From the NCBI RefSeq assembly GCF_000209165.1, contig NC_009042.1:2108001-2172000 (forward strand): 64,000 nt of DNA, read 5' to 3'. The DNA comes from Scheffersomyces stipitis CBS 6054 (lineage: Eukaryota > Ascomycota > Pichiomycetes > Serinales > Debaryomycetaceae). The notes below the pieces were generated by a model, which worked only from the letters and a program-made list of their open reading frames with translations, had not been told where the DNA came from and did not search any database. Made by a program: the position numbers and the translations under genes. Below, in pieces: positions 49,809 to 58,069 of this stretch (within the stretch, counting starts at the first letter, position 1; every line of letters begins with the position of its first letter).

Positions 49809-51662
49809 ATGAAGCTAGTCATATATTTTACCGCAATAGCTACACTTATTACTGCTGCACTTGCATACGAGACTGCTCTGAAGTTCTTTCACGTGGTTGC
49901 AAGAGATGAGAATGGTCGCTTGGTACAAATCGGTTTTGAGGGCGAGTTAGTTGCTGGTTCTGAATCCGACAATCCTATTTATTTCTCCTTAGATTCTAAT
50001 GGCATTCTTAAGTTCGACGATTTTATTGTGGCAAGGAAGGGTGGTAGACTTATTGGAACTAATAGGAAAGAGTTGCGCAATGCTGAATGGGGTTTAGTTA
50101 ATGGAAACCAACTCAGCTTCAATGGAAAGAGAACTTTCCACATCTGTAGCGATCAACAAAATATAGTCAGCAAGAAGGGATATCTCAGCCTATCTTCTGG
50201 AGTAGGTTGCTCTTCTGTAGTTTTGGAGGCAGTCTTTGGAAAGTCATATCTTCAGGACAACCGGTGGAAAAAGAGGGCAGAATCTGATACACTTACAGAG
50301 ACCTCTCCTCCATTTCCTGTCCCTAATCCATCAGATGAAGCACCAGTGGAGACGCCAGTGGAGACACCTGTTGAACCACCAGTTGAAACACCAGTGGAGA
50401 CACCTATCGACACACCAGTTGAGACACCTGTTGAACCACCTGTTGATACACCTGTTGATACACCAGTTGAGACACCAGTTGAGACACCAATCGACACACC
50501 GGTTGAGACACCTGTTGAACCACCAGTTGAGACACCAGTTGAGACACCAGTTGAGACACCAGTTGAGACACCTATCGATACACCTATCGACACACCTATC
50601 GACATACCTATTGAAACGCCCATTGAAACGCCCATTGATCCAGGCGATGAATGCACTCCCACTAGCACAACCTACTTTTTCACAATGTTTACTGAAATCA
50701 TTACCTACTGCAATGCCTGTAATGAACCGGGCTGCGAACTAGTGTGCGTAACAGAAACATTCATGCCATCCGGAGTGTGGTTATCCCTTCTTTATGATAG
50801 TGACTGTACTATTGATACTAGCGAGCCTACTGGTCCTATTGATTCTATTGACAATAGTTGTTCCATTGTTACTAAAATCTTGACACCATCCGATATAGCT
50901 ATCCCGACAGGTTGCGAACCAGTAGTAGAATGTGAAACAACAGTTGAACTTGTAGGATATGAGTCTGTGGTTGAAGATGGAAGTACAATTTTTGGGGACA
51001 TTCCAAGTACTATTACAAAGTGTGTTACTGCAGTTCCAGATTGCGTAATTGAGAGCTTAATTACTATCACTACCCAAGTTTGTCTTCCAGAAATTCCACT
51101 TCCCGAGGGATGTAGTAGTGTAACGATTACAACAACCTCAACTATAGATGTACCTACAATTTGTCCTACTGAAAGTGAAATTTGCGAGGAAACAACATAT
51201 GTGACTATCTTTTCTCCAAGTGGTGCAGTATTTATTATGGAACCTCTTCCAACCACCGTTACAACTAGTCTTTGTCATTTCGCTTCATGTCCTACACCAG
51301 GGGTATCTACTGTCACTTATACTACAGTGGTTCAGGAATGTGATGGCGAGATTGTAGACCCTACCAAACCTAACAACCCTAATGATCCAAAGAACCCTAA
51401 CGATCCAAAGAACCCTAACGATCCAAAGAACCCTAACGATCCAAAGAATCCTAATGATCCAAAGAATCCTAATGATCCAAAGAACCCTACCAATCCAAAG
51501 ACTCCAGACCCCAAGAGCCCAAGCTCAAGTACGTCAGATAAACCAAGGGGCACTCCAGGAGTTGAAGATGACGACAACCAAGACGAAGGCACTGGTTCAT
51601 CTCTTCATTATTTCTCGGGAGCTGCAGTTTTAGTAGTTACATCAATTCTTCTCTTTCTTTGA
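49809..51662 (+). CDS. GPI-type cell-wall protein with PIR-like N-terminal module and two repeat arrays
   Basis: A 617-residue secreted protein with signal peptide MKLVIYFTAIATLITAALA. Residues ~20-140 look like a small beta module (DSNGILKFDDFIV, WGLVNGNQLSFNGKRTFHIC, GVGCSSVVLEAVF), resembling the WxLxxxGxLxFNGxxxFxxC...CxxVxLE pattern of the PIR four-cysteine domain. A repeat array of VETPVETPVEPPVDTP type follows (50337-50640), then a Cys/Thr-rich middle like that of the gene at 46900, a (NPNDPK)n array (51370-51500), a Ser-rich stretch and a GPI-type hydrophobic tail (AAVLVVTSILLFL). A wall protein is clear; adhesion is inferred. PIR domains normally sit C-terminally in GPI-less proteins. 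Confidence 0.8.
   Translation: MKLVIYFTAIATLITAALAYETALKFFHVVARDENGRLVQIGFEGELVAGSESDNPIYFSLDSNGILKFDDFIVARKGGRLIGTNRKELRNAEWGLVNGNQLSFNGKRTFHICSDQQNIVSKKGYLSLSSGVGCSSVVLEAVFGKSYLQDNRWKKRAESDTLTETSPPFPVPNPSDEAPVETPVETPVEPPVETPVETPIDTPVETPVEPPVDTPVDTPVETPVETPIDTPVETPVEPPVETPVETPVETPVETPIDTPIDTPIDIPIETPIETPIDPGDECTPTSTTYFFTMFTEIITYCNACNEPGCELVCVTETFMPSGVWLSLLYDSDCTIDTSEPTGPIDSIDNSCSIVTKILTPSDIAIPTGCEPVVECETTVELVGYESVVEDGSTIFGDIPSTITKCVTAVPDCVIESLITITTQVCLPEIPLPEGCSSVTITTTSTIDVPTICPTESEICEETTYVTIFSPSGAVFIMEPLPTTVTTSLCHFASCPTPGVSTVTYTTVVQECDGEIVDPTKPNNPNDPKNPNDPKNPNDPKNPNDPKNPNDPKNPNDPKNPTNPKTPDPKSPSSSTSDKPRGTPGVEDDDNQDEGTGSSLHYFSGAAVLVVTSILLFL
50337..50640 (+). repeat. 12-bp coding repeat array (VETP/VDTP/IDTP)
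   Basis: About 25 in-frame units of a 12-bp repeat related to GTTGAGACACCA, encoding (V/I)(E/D)(T/P)P. Purity is high enough for slippage to change copy number without breaking frame. Confidence 0.85.
51370..51500 (+). repeat. 18-bp coding repeat array (NPNDPK)
   Basis: Six to seven in-frame units of the 18-bp repeat AACCCTAACGATCCAAAG with silent variants. It lies just before the GPI-type C-terminus and forms a hydrophilic stalk. Confidence 0.85.
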
Positions 51663-52698
51663 TAAAGTTAGCCTATATTCTGTTTTCTCTTATAAATCTC
51701 GTTGACTGTGTTCTTTCTGAGATTGAAAATTCTAATAGTTTACAATACAAGAACTAGATCTTCATCTGAAAATGCAAAGTATTAAACGCACACAACACTA
51801 TTTTGGTAGTCGTAAAACCCAAAACCTGACAACAACGGGTCAAAGTTGCTATACTGTAAATGGCGACTTTGAGAAATCAGTCAATGCGATATTAGTAACT
51901 TCCATTCTCGAAATGTCAGAAAAGGGAGAGGGCTATACTTTTCGAATTGATATTTCAGTATCTTTATGTGTTAGACGTTATATTATAGACGTTATATTAT
52001 ATTTGTTTTCAAAAATATGATACAATTTTTGCAATCAGCAAAGGGGTCCTTTTCTTATCAAGCTGTGCGATGAAACCAATCCAACCTTTCCATCTCCATA
52101 ACTATCCTAGTTGCTCATATCAGAAAATTTTCTGGTGGTTTTGAATTCTAATCTGCAAATCAACCAACATCTTGCATCTACAAACAACATCCATATAAAG
52201 GTTACCCAAGTTTATTATTTGATCAGGCTAGATCGGTTTGGTTCTTTCAATGTGCTGCTATTTTGCACCCAGACAACATAATTAGAAGAGACGATTAGAT
52301 AGGGAGGATCGCATCTTGTTCAAAAATCCATATCATTAGTAATCTTCATTCATATTGTAGACATAATACTCTTCACTTGGAATTGCCGACGAAGTTGTAC
52401 ACTATTTTGGTATACTTGATCATCTTTTATTGATTGACCAAAACAGTAATTTAGACGGCTAGGACTGATCGAGCGCTACCACTCATAAATATCCTGCAGC
52501 GCGGAGTGACTCATAAAGGGCACGAAAAGTTATAGGCACTGCAACTGATAACGCATAGTGGGCGGTTAAATTACCTAATGCGGCCACGGCAATCTGGGGT
52601 GGAATTTTTCAAATTTTTCACTATTTTGAGGTTATATATTTCATTGATTCAGTTCTTTTTTTCTTCAATTCTTCACTTTTCATTTTCGATCATTCACA
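51663..52698. other. Spacer and LYS9 promoter
   Basis: About 1 kb. A 14-bp tandem duplication (TAGACGTTATATTA) lies at 51972-51999. An 82-codon frame at 51772-52020 has no recognisable motif and is not called. The proximal part contains a Gcn4-type site and an AT-rich leader before LYS9. Confidence 0.5.
52507..52513 (+). promoter_or_regulatory. Gcn4-type site TGACTCA upstream of LYS9
   Basis: An exact TGACTCA lies 186 bp before the LYS9 ATG. Gcn4 binds this heptamer and induces amino-acid biosynthesis genes on starvation; lysine genes are classical targets. Confidence 0.65.
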
Positions 52699-54033
52699 AT
52701 GGTACAAAAAGTGCTTCTTTTAGGTTCTGGCTTTGTTGCCAAGCCAACTGTCGATATTTTGTCCAAGACTCCTGGAGTCCAAGTAACGGTAGCTTGTAGA
52801 ACTTTGTCTAAAGCTCAGGAATTAGCTGGCCTGGTTGCCGATGCTGTTTCTTTGGATGTTACCAATGAAGCAGCTTTGGATGCTGCTGTTGCCCAACACG
52901 ATTTGGTGATTTCTTTGATCCCATATACCTTCCACGTGAACGTTGTCAAGTCTGCTATCAAGAACAAGAAGCATGTCGTGACTACTTCTTATATCAACCC
53001 TCAATTGAAGGCATTAGAACAAGAAATCCTCGATGCTGGAATCACCGTGATGAACGAAATCGGTTTGGACCCAGGTATCGACCACTTGTACGCTGTCAAA
53101 ACCATTGAAGAAGTTCACCAAGAAGGTGGTAAGATCAAGTCGTTCTTGTCGTACTGTGGTGGCTTACCAGCCCCAGAAAACTCAGACAATCCCTTGGGTT
53201 ACAAGTTCTCGTGGTCTTCCAGAGGTGTCTTGTTGGCCTTGAGAAACCCTGCCAAGTTCTGGAAGGATGCTGAAATCGTTGACGTCAAGTCCGAAGACTT
53301 GATGGCTACCGCTCAGCCTTACTTCATCTACCCTGGTTATGCATTCGTTGCTTACCCAAATAGAGACTCCACTACCTACAAGGAATTGTACAACATTCCA
53401 GAAGCCGAAACTGTCATCAGAGGTACCTTGAGATTCCAGGGTTTCCCTGAATTCATCAAGGTCTTTGTTGACCTTGGTTTCTTGAAGGACGAAGCCTCGG
53501 ACATCTTCTCCAAGCCTGTCGCCTGGAAGGATGCTACTGCTCATTTGATCGGCGCCGCCTCTTCTTCCGAAGACGACATTATCGCCAAGATCAACACCTT
53601 GACAAAGTTCAAGTCTGAAGATGACAAGACCAGAATTATTGCTGGTTTGAAGTGGTTGGGCCTTTTCTCAGATAAGGAAACTACTCCAAGGGGCAACCCA
53701 TTGGACACCTTGTGTGCTACTTTGGAAGAATTGATGCAATACGATGAAGGAGAAAGAGATTTGGTTGTCTTGCAACACAAATTCGGTATCGAATGGGCCG
53801 ACGGCAAGCAAGAAACTAGAACCTCCACCTTGGTCGACTACGGTGTTCCAGGTGGTTACTCTTCTATGGCAAAGTTGGTTGGTGTTCCATGTGCCGTTGC
53901 TACCCAACAAATCTTGGATGGTACTTTGAGCACCAGAGGATTGTTAGCTCCAATGAGCTCCAAGCTTAACGACCCTATCATGAAGACATTGAAGGACGAA
54001 CACGGCATCTTCTTGGTCGAGAAGACCATCTAG
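52699..54033 (+). CDS. LYS9: Saccharopine dehydrogenase (NADP+, L-glutamate-forming)
   Basis: A 444-residue cytosolic enzyme of the alpha-aminoadipate route. It joins 2-aminoadipate semialdehyde and glutamate to give saccharopine, the step before lysine. The N-terminus is a Rossmann fold (VLLLGSGFVAKPTVDIL) for NADPH. Family hallmarks include SLIPYTFHVNVVKSAI, MNEIGLDPGIDHLYAVK, SFLSYCGGLPAPENSDNPLGYKFSWS and RGTLRFQGFPEF. Length equals yeast Lys9 (446 residues). Codon use is strongly biased (TTG for Leu, AAG for Lys), suggesting high expression. The upstream TGACTCA suggests general amino-acid control. Confidence 0.97.
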   Translation: MVQKVLLLGSGFVAKPTVDILSKTPGVQVTVACRTLSKAQELAGLVADAVSLDVTNEAALDAAVAQHDLVISLIPYTFHVNVVKSAIKNKKHVVTTSYINPQLKALEQEILDAGITVMNEIGLDPGIDHLYAVKTIEEVHQEGGKIKSFLSYCGGLPAPENSDNPLGYKFSWSSRGVLLALRNPAKFWKDAEIVDVKSEDLMATAQPYFIYPGYAFVAYPNRDSTTYKELYNIPEAETVIRGTLRFQGFPEFIKVFVDLGFLKDEASDIFSKPVAWKDATAHLIGAASSSEDDIIAKINTLTKFKSEDDKTRIIAGLKWLGLFSDKETTPRGNPLDTLCATLEELMQYDEGERDLVVLQHKFGIEWADGKQETRTSTLVDYGVPGGYSSMAKLVGVPCAVATQQILDGTLSTRGLLAPMSSKLNDPIMKTLKDEHGIFLVEKTI

Positions 54034-54162
54034 ATGTTTGGTTTGCGTTCAACAAACCTATATATAATTATGTGACATATATTGACATTAACATCAAACC
54101 TAACATTAAATTTAACTATACATACGTCTTGATTATTACTTAGAAGTTAACCAACACCTGCA

Positions 54163-55767
54163 TTAATAGTCGTCATCCAGTTCTTCATCACTGGGCTCAT
54201 TGCTGATAGTGTAGTGTTCCAATATATGCGATATGTCTTCTATCAACTCAGCCTTATCTTCTATAATTCCCATAAGTTGCTGACTGTTGAGACGAACATT
54301 CTTAATTAAATCCTTGTAAGCTTTCAATTCGATTCTGTAATCGGTGCTAACATTGAATTCCGAATAGAAATTGAACTGCTTTTGCAGATTGAAAATCTTG
54401 TATGGAAAAGTGTCTACTTTGATTATGCTTGTAATGTCCCTGGATCTATAAACGTTGGACGGTATGCCTTTGTCTTTGAAAGCAAACTTTTCCTCCAACT
54501 TCCCTTGCTCTGTTGGAATAACATAGTTTTTAACAAAATACTCATTAATCACTTTGGATGATGTTTTAGTTGGAACTGTTGTTGGAACACTAAGATCAAT
54601 ATATCCAGAGGAAGAATCTTGAGGTTTTGGAGCAGACATATTGTAGTAAGCACTGATATCGACATTGGAGATTATACTACCCAATGAATTAATGTCAGTT
54701 ACCTTAGACGAATCAATACTTTTCAACTTTATATCATTCACGATTTTACGTTCATGCTCTCCCCTGAGAATATTATCTTCTATGGTGCTCATTGAGACTG
54801 AATTATCCACCTGGTTGTTCAAACCCCATAATGAGTTTATGAATAGAGAGGTAACAGCACCAGAGTGCCACAAGCTGGCGTCCTCATACTCGGAAGAGAA
54901 TATCCCTTTAGAAAAAGGTGCCGTGTTTATAGGAAAGAACAAGGTCGAGTTCTTTGATAATTCGATAGTGGTCTTGATTCTAGAAATTGCTTCATTTATA
55001 CTACTTCTGCCTGAAGGACCCTGTGAATGTAACCCATATATCCAAATACTATTTTTAGTATTGCTGATACCTCCATTAAAGTATTCGTCTATGAACTCCG
55101 TAAGCAACAGTGTCGTAAACCCTCCCCATGCACTATCAAGTTCAGAGACGACATTGACACCCTGAAGCAAATCGCACTGTTCTAAAAGTCTACGAAAGGA
55201 ATCCAATTGAGAATCTAAATTACTTGTGGAATCAGAAAACTCTTTTTGGCCCACTTCAAAAGTATTGAATTTTATCTGAGGGAAGTTATGATGAGAGCCA
55301 TATTCTGGACTCTGGCCAATGTCATAGTTCTGTAAGGTATTCAATGAGCTGGGAGAGTAAATCAACTTATTATAATCTGTCCAGAATTTTGTATTCTCGA
55401 CGCTGAGAATGGACTCGGCTTCCGTAGAAGCTATTCCTTTATCCAAGTTTTGTTGGTACTGATTTTTTGCGATCTGCTTATCCAAGTTGAAACGATCCGA
55501 TTGTGGGATATTGTCAAAATTAGTCGGAGTTTCGTGATATTCATGCTTGTTTAGTGAACCTAAACCGTATCTGAGATCAAAAACTAAAGCTCTGGGAGCG
55601 TAGTTTGTATGTCCCGTATGTGTCTTAGAAGTAGAAAGAAAGACATTGTTAAAAAAATTCACTGGCTGATTCTTTTTATATGGAATATGCGATTCCTGAT
55701 TATTGTATAGATGTGTGAGAACATGGTTGGCTCTTTGGGAAAGAGAGAGATTGACAACTTCTCCCAT
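54163..55767 (-). CDS. DML1: Misato/DML1 family mitochondrial inheritance protein
   Basis: A 534-residue protein with the Misato pattern, a tubulin/FtsZ-like fold. The N-terminus MGEVVNLSLSQRANHVLTHL is followed by APRALVFDLRYGLGSLNKHEY, then a glycine-containing LLTEFIDEYFNG region and the DSAWGGFTTLLLTEF stretch. Dml1 is needed in yeast for mitochondrial DNA partition and morphology; Misato in animals also affects mitosis. The tail is acidic (DEELDDDY). No truncation is seen. It converges with LYS9, with 129 bp between stops. Confidence 0.9.
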   Translation of the reverse strand: MGEVVNLSLSQRANHVLTHLYNNQESHIPYKKNQPVNFFNNVFLSTSKTHTGHTNYAPRALVFDLRYGLGSLNKHEYHETPTNFDNIPQSDRFNLDKQIAKNQYQQNLDKGIASTEAESILSVENTKFWTDYNKLIYSPSSLNTLQNYDIGQSPEYGSHHNFPQIKFNTFEVGQKEFSDSTSNLDSQLDSFRRLLEQCDLLQGVNVVSELDSAWGGFTTLLLTEFIDEYFNGGISNTKNSIWIYGLHSQGPSGRSSINEAISRIKTTIELSKNSTLFFPINTAPFSKGIFSSEYEDASLWHSGAVTSLFINSLWGLNNQVDNSVSMSTIEDNILRGEHERKIVNDIKLKSIDSSKVTDINSLGSIISNVDISAYYNMSAPKPQDSSSGYIDLSVPTTVPTKTSSKVINEYFVKNYVIPTEQGKLEEKFAFKDKGIPSNVYRSRDITSIIKVDTFPYKIFNLQKQFNFYSEFNVSTDYRIELKAYKDLIKNVRLNSQQLMGIIEDKAELIEDISHILEHYTISNEPSDEELDDDY

Positions 55768-57190
55768 TACAAGGTTTACTGGGATACCGAAGTAGGAATG
55801 AGTAATACGAAAAGGATACTAAATATCTGAAAGCTAGTGAAGAATGTAGAAAATCGAGTCAGGTGCTCGAAATAACATGACGTAGTAGAGCTGATCTAGT
55901 TTCGGAGTTGCTTCCGATTCATACATTAAAAATATGCCAGGTACAACTAGATCGCCAAATTGTAATGTATAAGAGTTGATGATTATTACTGAGGAAATAC
56001 AACTCAAGCTCAGATTTTCAATTCAAATGAAAAATAACGAAAAAAAATTGTTCTTCAAAATATAGCGAATATACTTTAGATTCCGCATACAAAAATACTT
56101 CGGAAGAAAAGGGTTGCAAACGCGGAAAGAACTCATAATAAAGTAGAACATGTTATGGGACAGGCTACATCTAGGAAGCCACGAGACCTTTAGAGCTTTG
56201 CGATATTCCTTTTATTCCCTGTAGTCTCGTTCTACTGACAAGGTTGCAATTAACATGAAAATACGACACAAAACAGGCGCTCAGGGACACATAGATACAT
56301 GAGAGAGCCTCAACAAAGCTAAGCAAGACGGAAATGGCAACATCGTTATCTAGGCACAGCCTAATTCATTCTAATTCACTTCTAAGATGTAAACAAGCCA
56401 ACCACCAAAATGGATACAAACAATAAAAAGTTGATAGCTCAAAATTATGCTTTTGCGCAAAGGTGCCATAATTCTTCACTCGCATATGCACAGTTTTCAG
56501 CTTTACCCAAAGCGCAAGAAACTCGACATATCCATCCACAATCCCGTTGTACATTGTACACTCGTACAGCACTGTGGGACACAGGAAATCTCATTTCTGC
56601 CCAATTCAGTAATACTAACAAGGGCGCCAGATCCTGTAACATGGTGCTGGCTCCAAAAACCAGTTAGTATGTCTTCTCTGCATGCGCCAACCTTTTTAGT
56701 TTGATAATAGCCTCGCCGCTAGCTCTCAGATTGACCTCCACTTTGTCAGCATCTACAGCTAGTGGTTGGTTAGACCAGCCAGCTCTTGTAGAGATTGGCT
56801 GGTGTCTGCACGTGATCGCCTGAACGCTTGCCGGCGTCTTCCGGTAAGCGCGCCTCGACGCGTTGTTTTGGCAAACAAAAAAATGACACTCCCAAAATGT
56901 CGTTGCTAGAAATTAGAAAAAAGTCGTCTAACGAAAACAAATACGTAAATAATACATTTTCAGTTTCGAGTTATGTTTCATTTTCTTTTGCTATCCATTT
57001 TCAAATTTCATCCGGAAGCACTGCTGTTTTTCTCCAGACGTCTTTCTAAAACGCAAGCTCGAAATTTACACACCAGTTTGTATTGCAGTTCCATTTTTTA
57101 TTCTTTTTGACAGCACCAAGAGTTACACTAGAATATCCAGACTTTTATCCTTTGCAATCTCTTCATTAGTAACATAAATCGACCAAAGAA
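55768..57190. other. 1.4-kb divergent promoter region
   Basis: Between DML1 and the next plus-strand gene. Several overlapping 65-85-codon frames at 56366-56704 lie on both strands; none has a domain. A hairpin occurs at 56774-56803 and CACGTG at 56809-56814. The last 300 bp is T-rich leader. Confidence 0.5.
56774..56803. repeat. Inverted repeat with nested stem
   Basis: ACCAGCCA at 56774-56781 pairs perfectly with TGGCTGGT at 56796-56803. Inside, CTCT and AGAG can pair around a TGT loop. It could form a cruciform or hairpin 6 bp before a CACGTG. Function unknown. Confidence 0.6.
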
Positions 57191-58069
57191 ATGCTGGAGT
57201 CTGTGCCTACGCCTCCAATTTCACCTTCCGAGAAACATTCGGATCTTAGCGTTAACGACCAAAGCCAGAAGCCGGAAACTAAGGATGCAACTGTGGTGAA
57301 CTCTCCGTCGTTGTCGTCCGTTTCTTCAGCAAACAGCGACAATTCGACCAACGAACTCATCAAGTCATTGTCGTCTAATAAACTTAGTGATGGAAAGGAG
57401 GAAGAAGTTCCAGAAGATAGTGGAAAGAAAGAAGACGAAAATGTCGCAGAATCCACAACTCCAATCATCACTCAGGTGACAGAAGCTACAAGACAAGAAA
57501 CTTTACCATTACCCAAGCCAAATGCCCAAGCCAAGAAACCTATACGATTCACAGTGAGGAAAGTGTCGCACGAACCTGTTGATGGTCCAAAGTTGTCGCC
57601 TTCTTTGAATAGCAGTAAGAACACCAGCGCTAAAGCTAGCCCAGCATTAAGCTCCAGTCAAGAAGGCAGCGACGCCAGCAAGAGCAAAAGCAATCGTAAC
57701 AGTAGTGGCAGTGGTTCCAATATTAATATTGCTCGACTAGACTATAGCAAAACACGAGTTGTAGACCCTACGGGTGAAGAAGCAACCAGAGAAAGAGAGA
57801 AGTTGAATAGAGCTCAGCACAAGTACGACCTGTACGAGAATCGTATACGCAAAATCGACAAAGAAATCGAGTTTTTAACCAAATTGTTACCTCCCTACAA
57901 TGTAGAGATCGACTACGCCACTCGAACCAAGATCACTAAAGCAGTGGAGAAGTTGCGGATGAAGCAGGATGAAATCGAGAAGAAGAAGTACAGTTTGGGA
58001 ATTACCATCAGTCGATTATGGAGAGGTCACGAAGGAACCGATATCTGGGTGAGAAGTTTCAGCCAGTAG
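57191..58069 (+). CDS. Unrecognised Ser-rich protein with C-terminal coiled coil
   Basis: A 292-residue protein I do not recognise. Residues 1-190 are rich in Ser, Lys, Glu and Pro and likely disordered, with RFTVRKVSHEPVDGPKLSPS as a possible short motif. Residues ~195-275 are charged and helical with coiled-coil spacing (EEATREREKLNRAQHKYDLY, RIRKIDKEIEFLTKLLPPYN, AVEKLRMKQDEIEKKK). It ends in a striking tail, GITISRLWRGHEGTDIWVR, which looks like a conserved motif. The order suggests a scaffold or adaptor, but no function is assigned. Codon 2 is CTG (Ser in this clade). The long upstream region and clear ATG context (gaaATG) support a real gene. Confidence 0.75.
   Translation: MLESVPTPPISPSEKHSDLSVNDQSQKPETKDATVVNSPSLSSVSSANSDNSTNELIKSLSSNKLSDGKEEEVPEDSGKKEDENVAESTTPIITQVTEATRQETLPLPKPNAQAKKPIRFTVRKVSHEPVDGPKLSPSLNSSKNTSAKASPALSSSQEGSDASKSKSNRNSSGSGSNINIARLDYSKTRVVDPTGEEATREREKLNRAQHKYDLYENRIRKIDKEIEFLTKLLPPYNVEIDYATRTKITKAVEKLRMKQDEIEKKKYSLGITISRLWRGHEGTDIWVRSFSQ

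Noticed and set aside
50252..51592. Antisense frames of 86-154 codons over the second wall gene
   Set aside because: Complement of the VETP and NPNDPK repeats and the Thr-rich middle; shadows of the sense gene.
56366..56704. Overlapping 65-85-codon frames, one with a WDTG sequence recalling retroelement proteases
   Set aside because: The resemblance is four residues long, no flanking gag-pol sequence is seen, and both strands are equally open.
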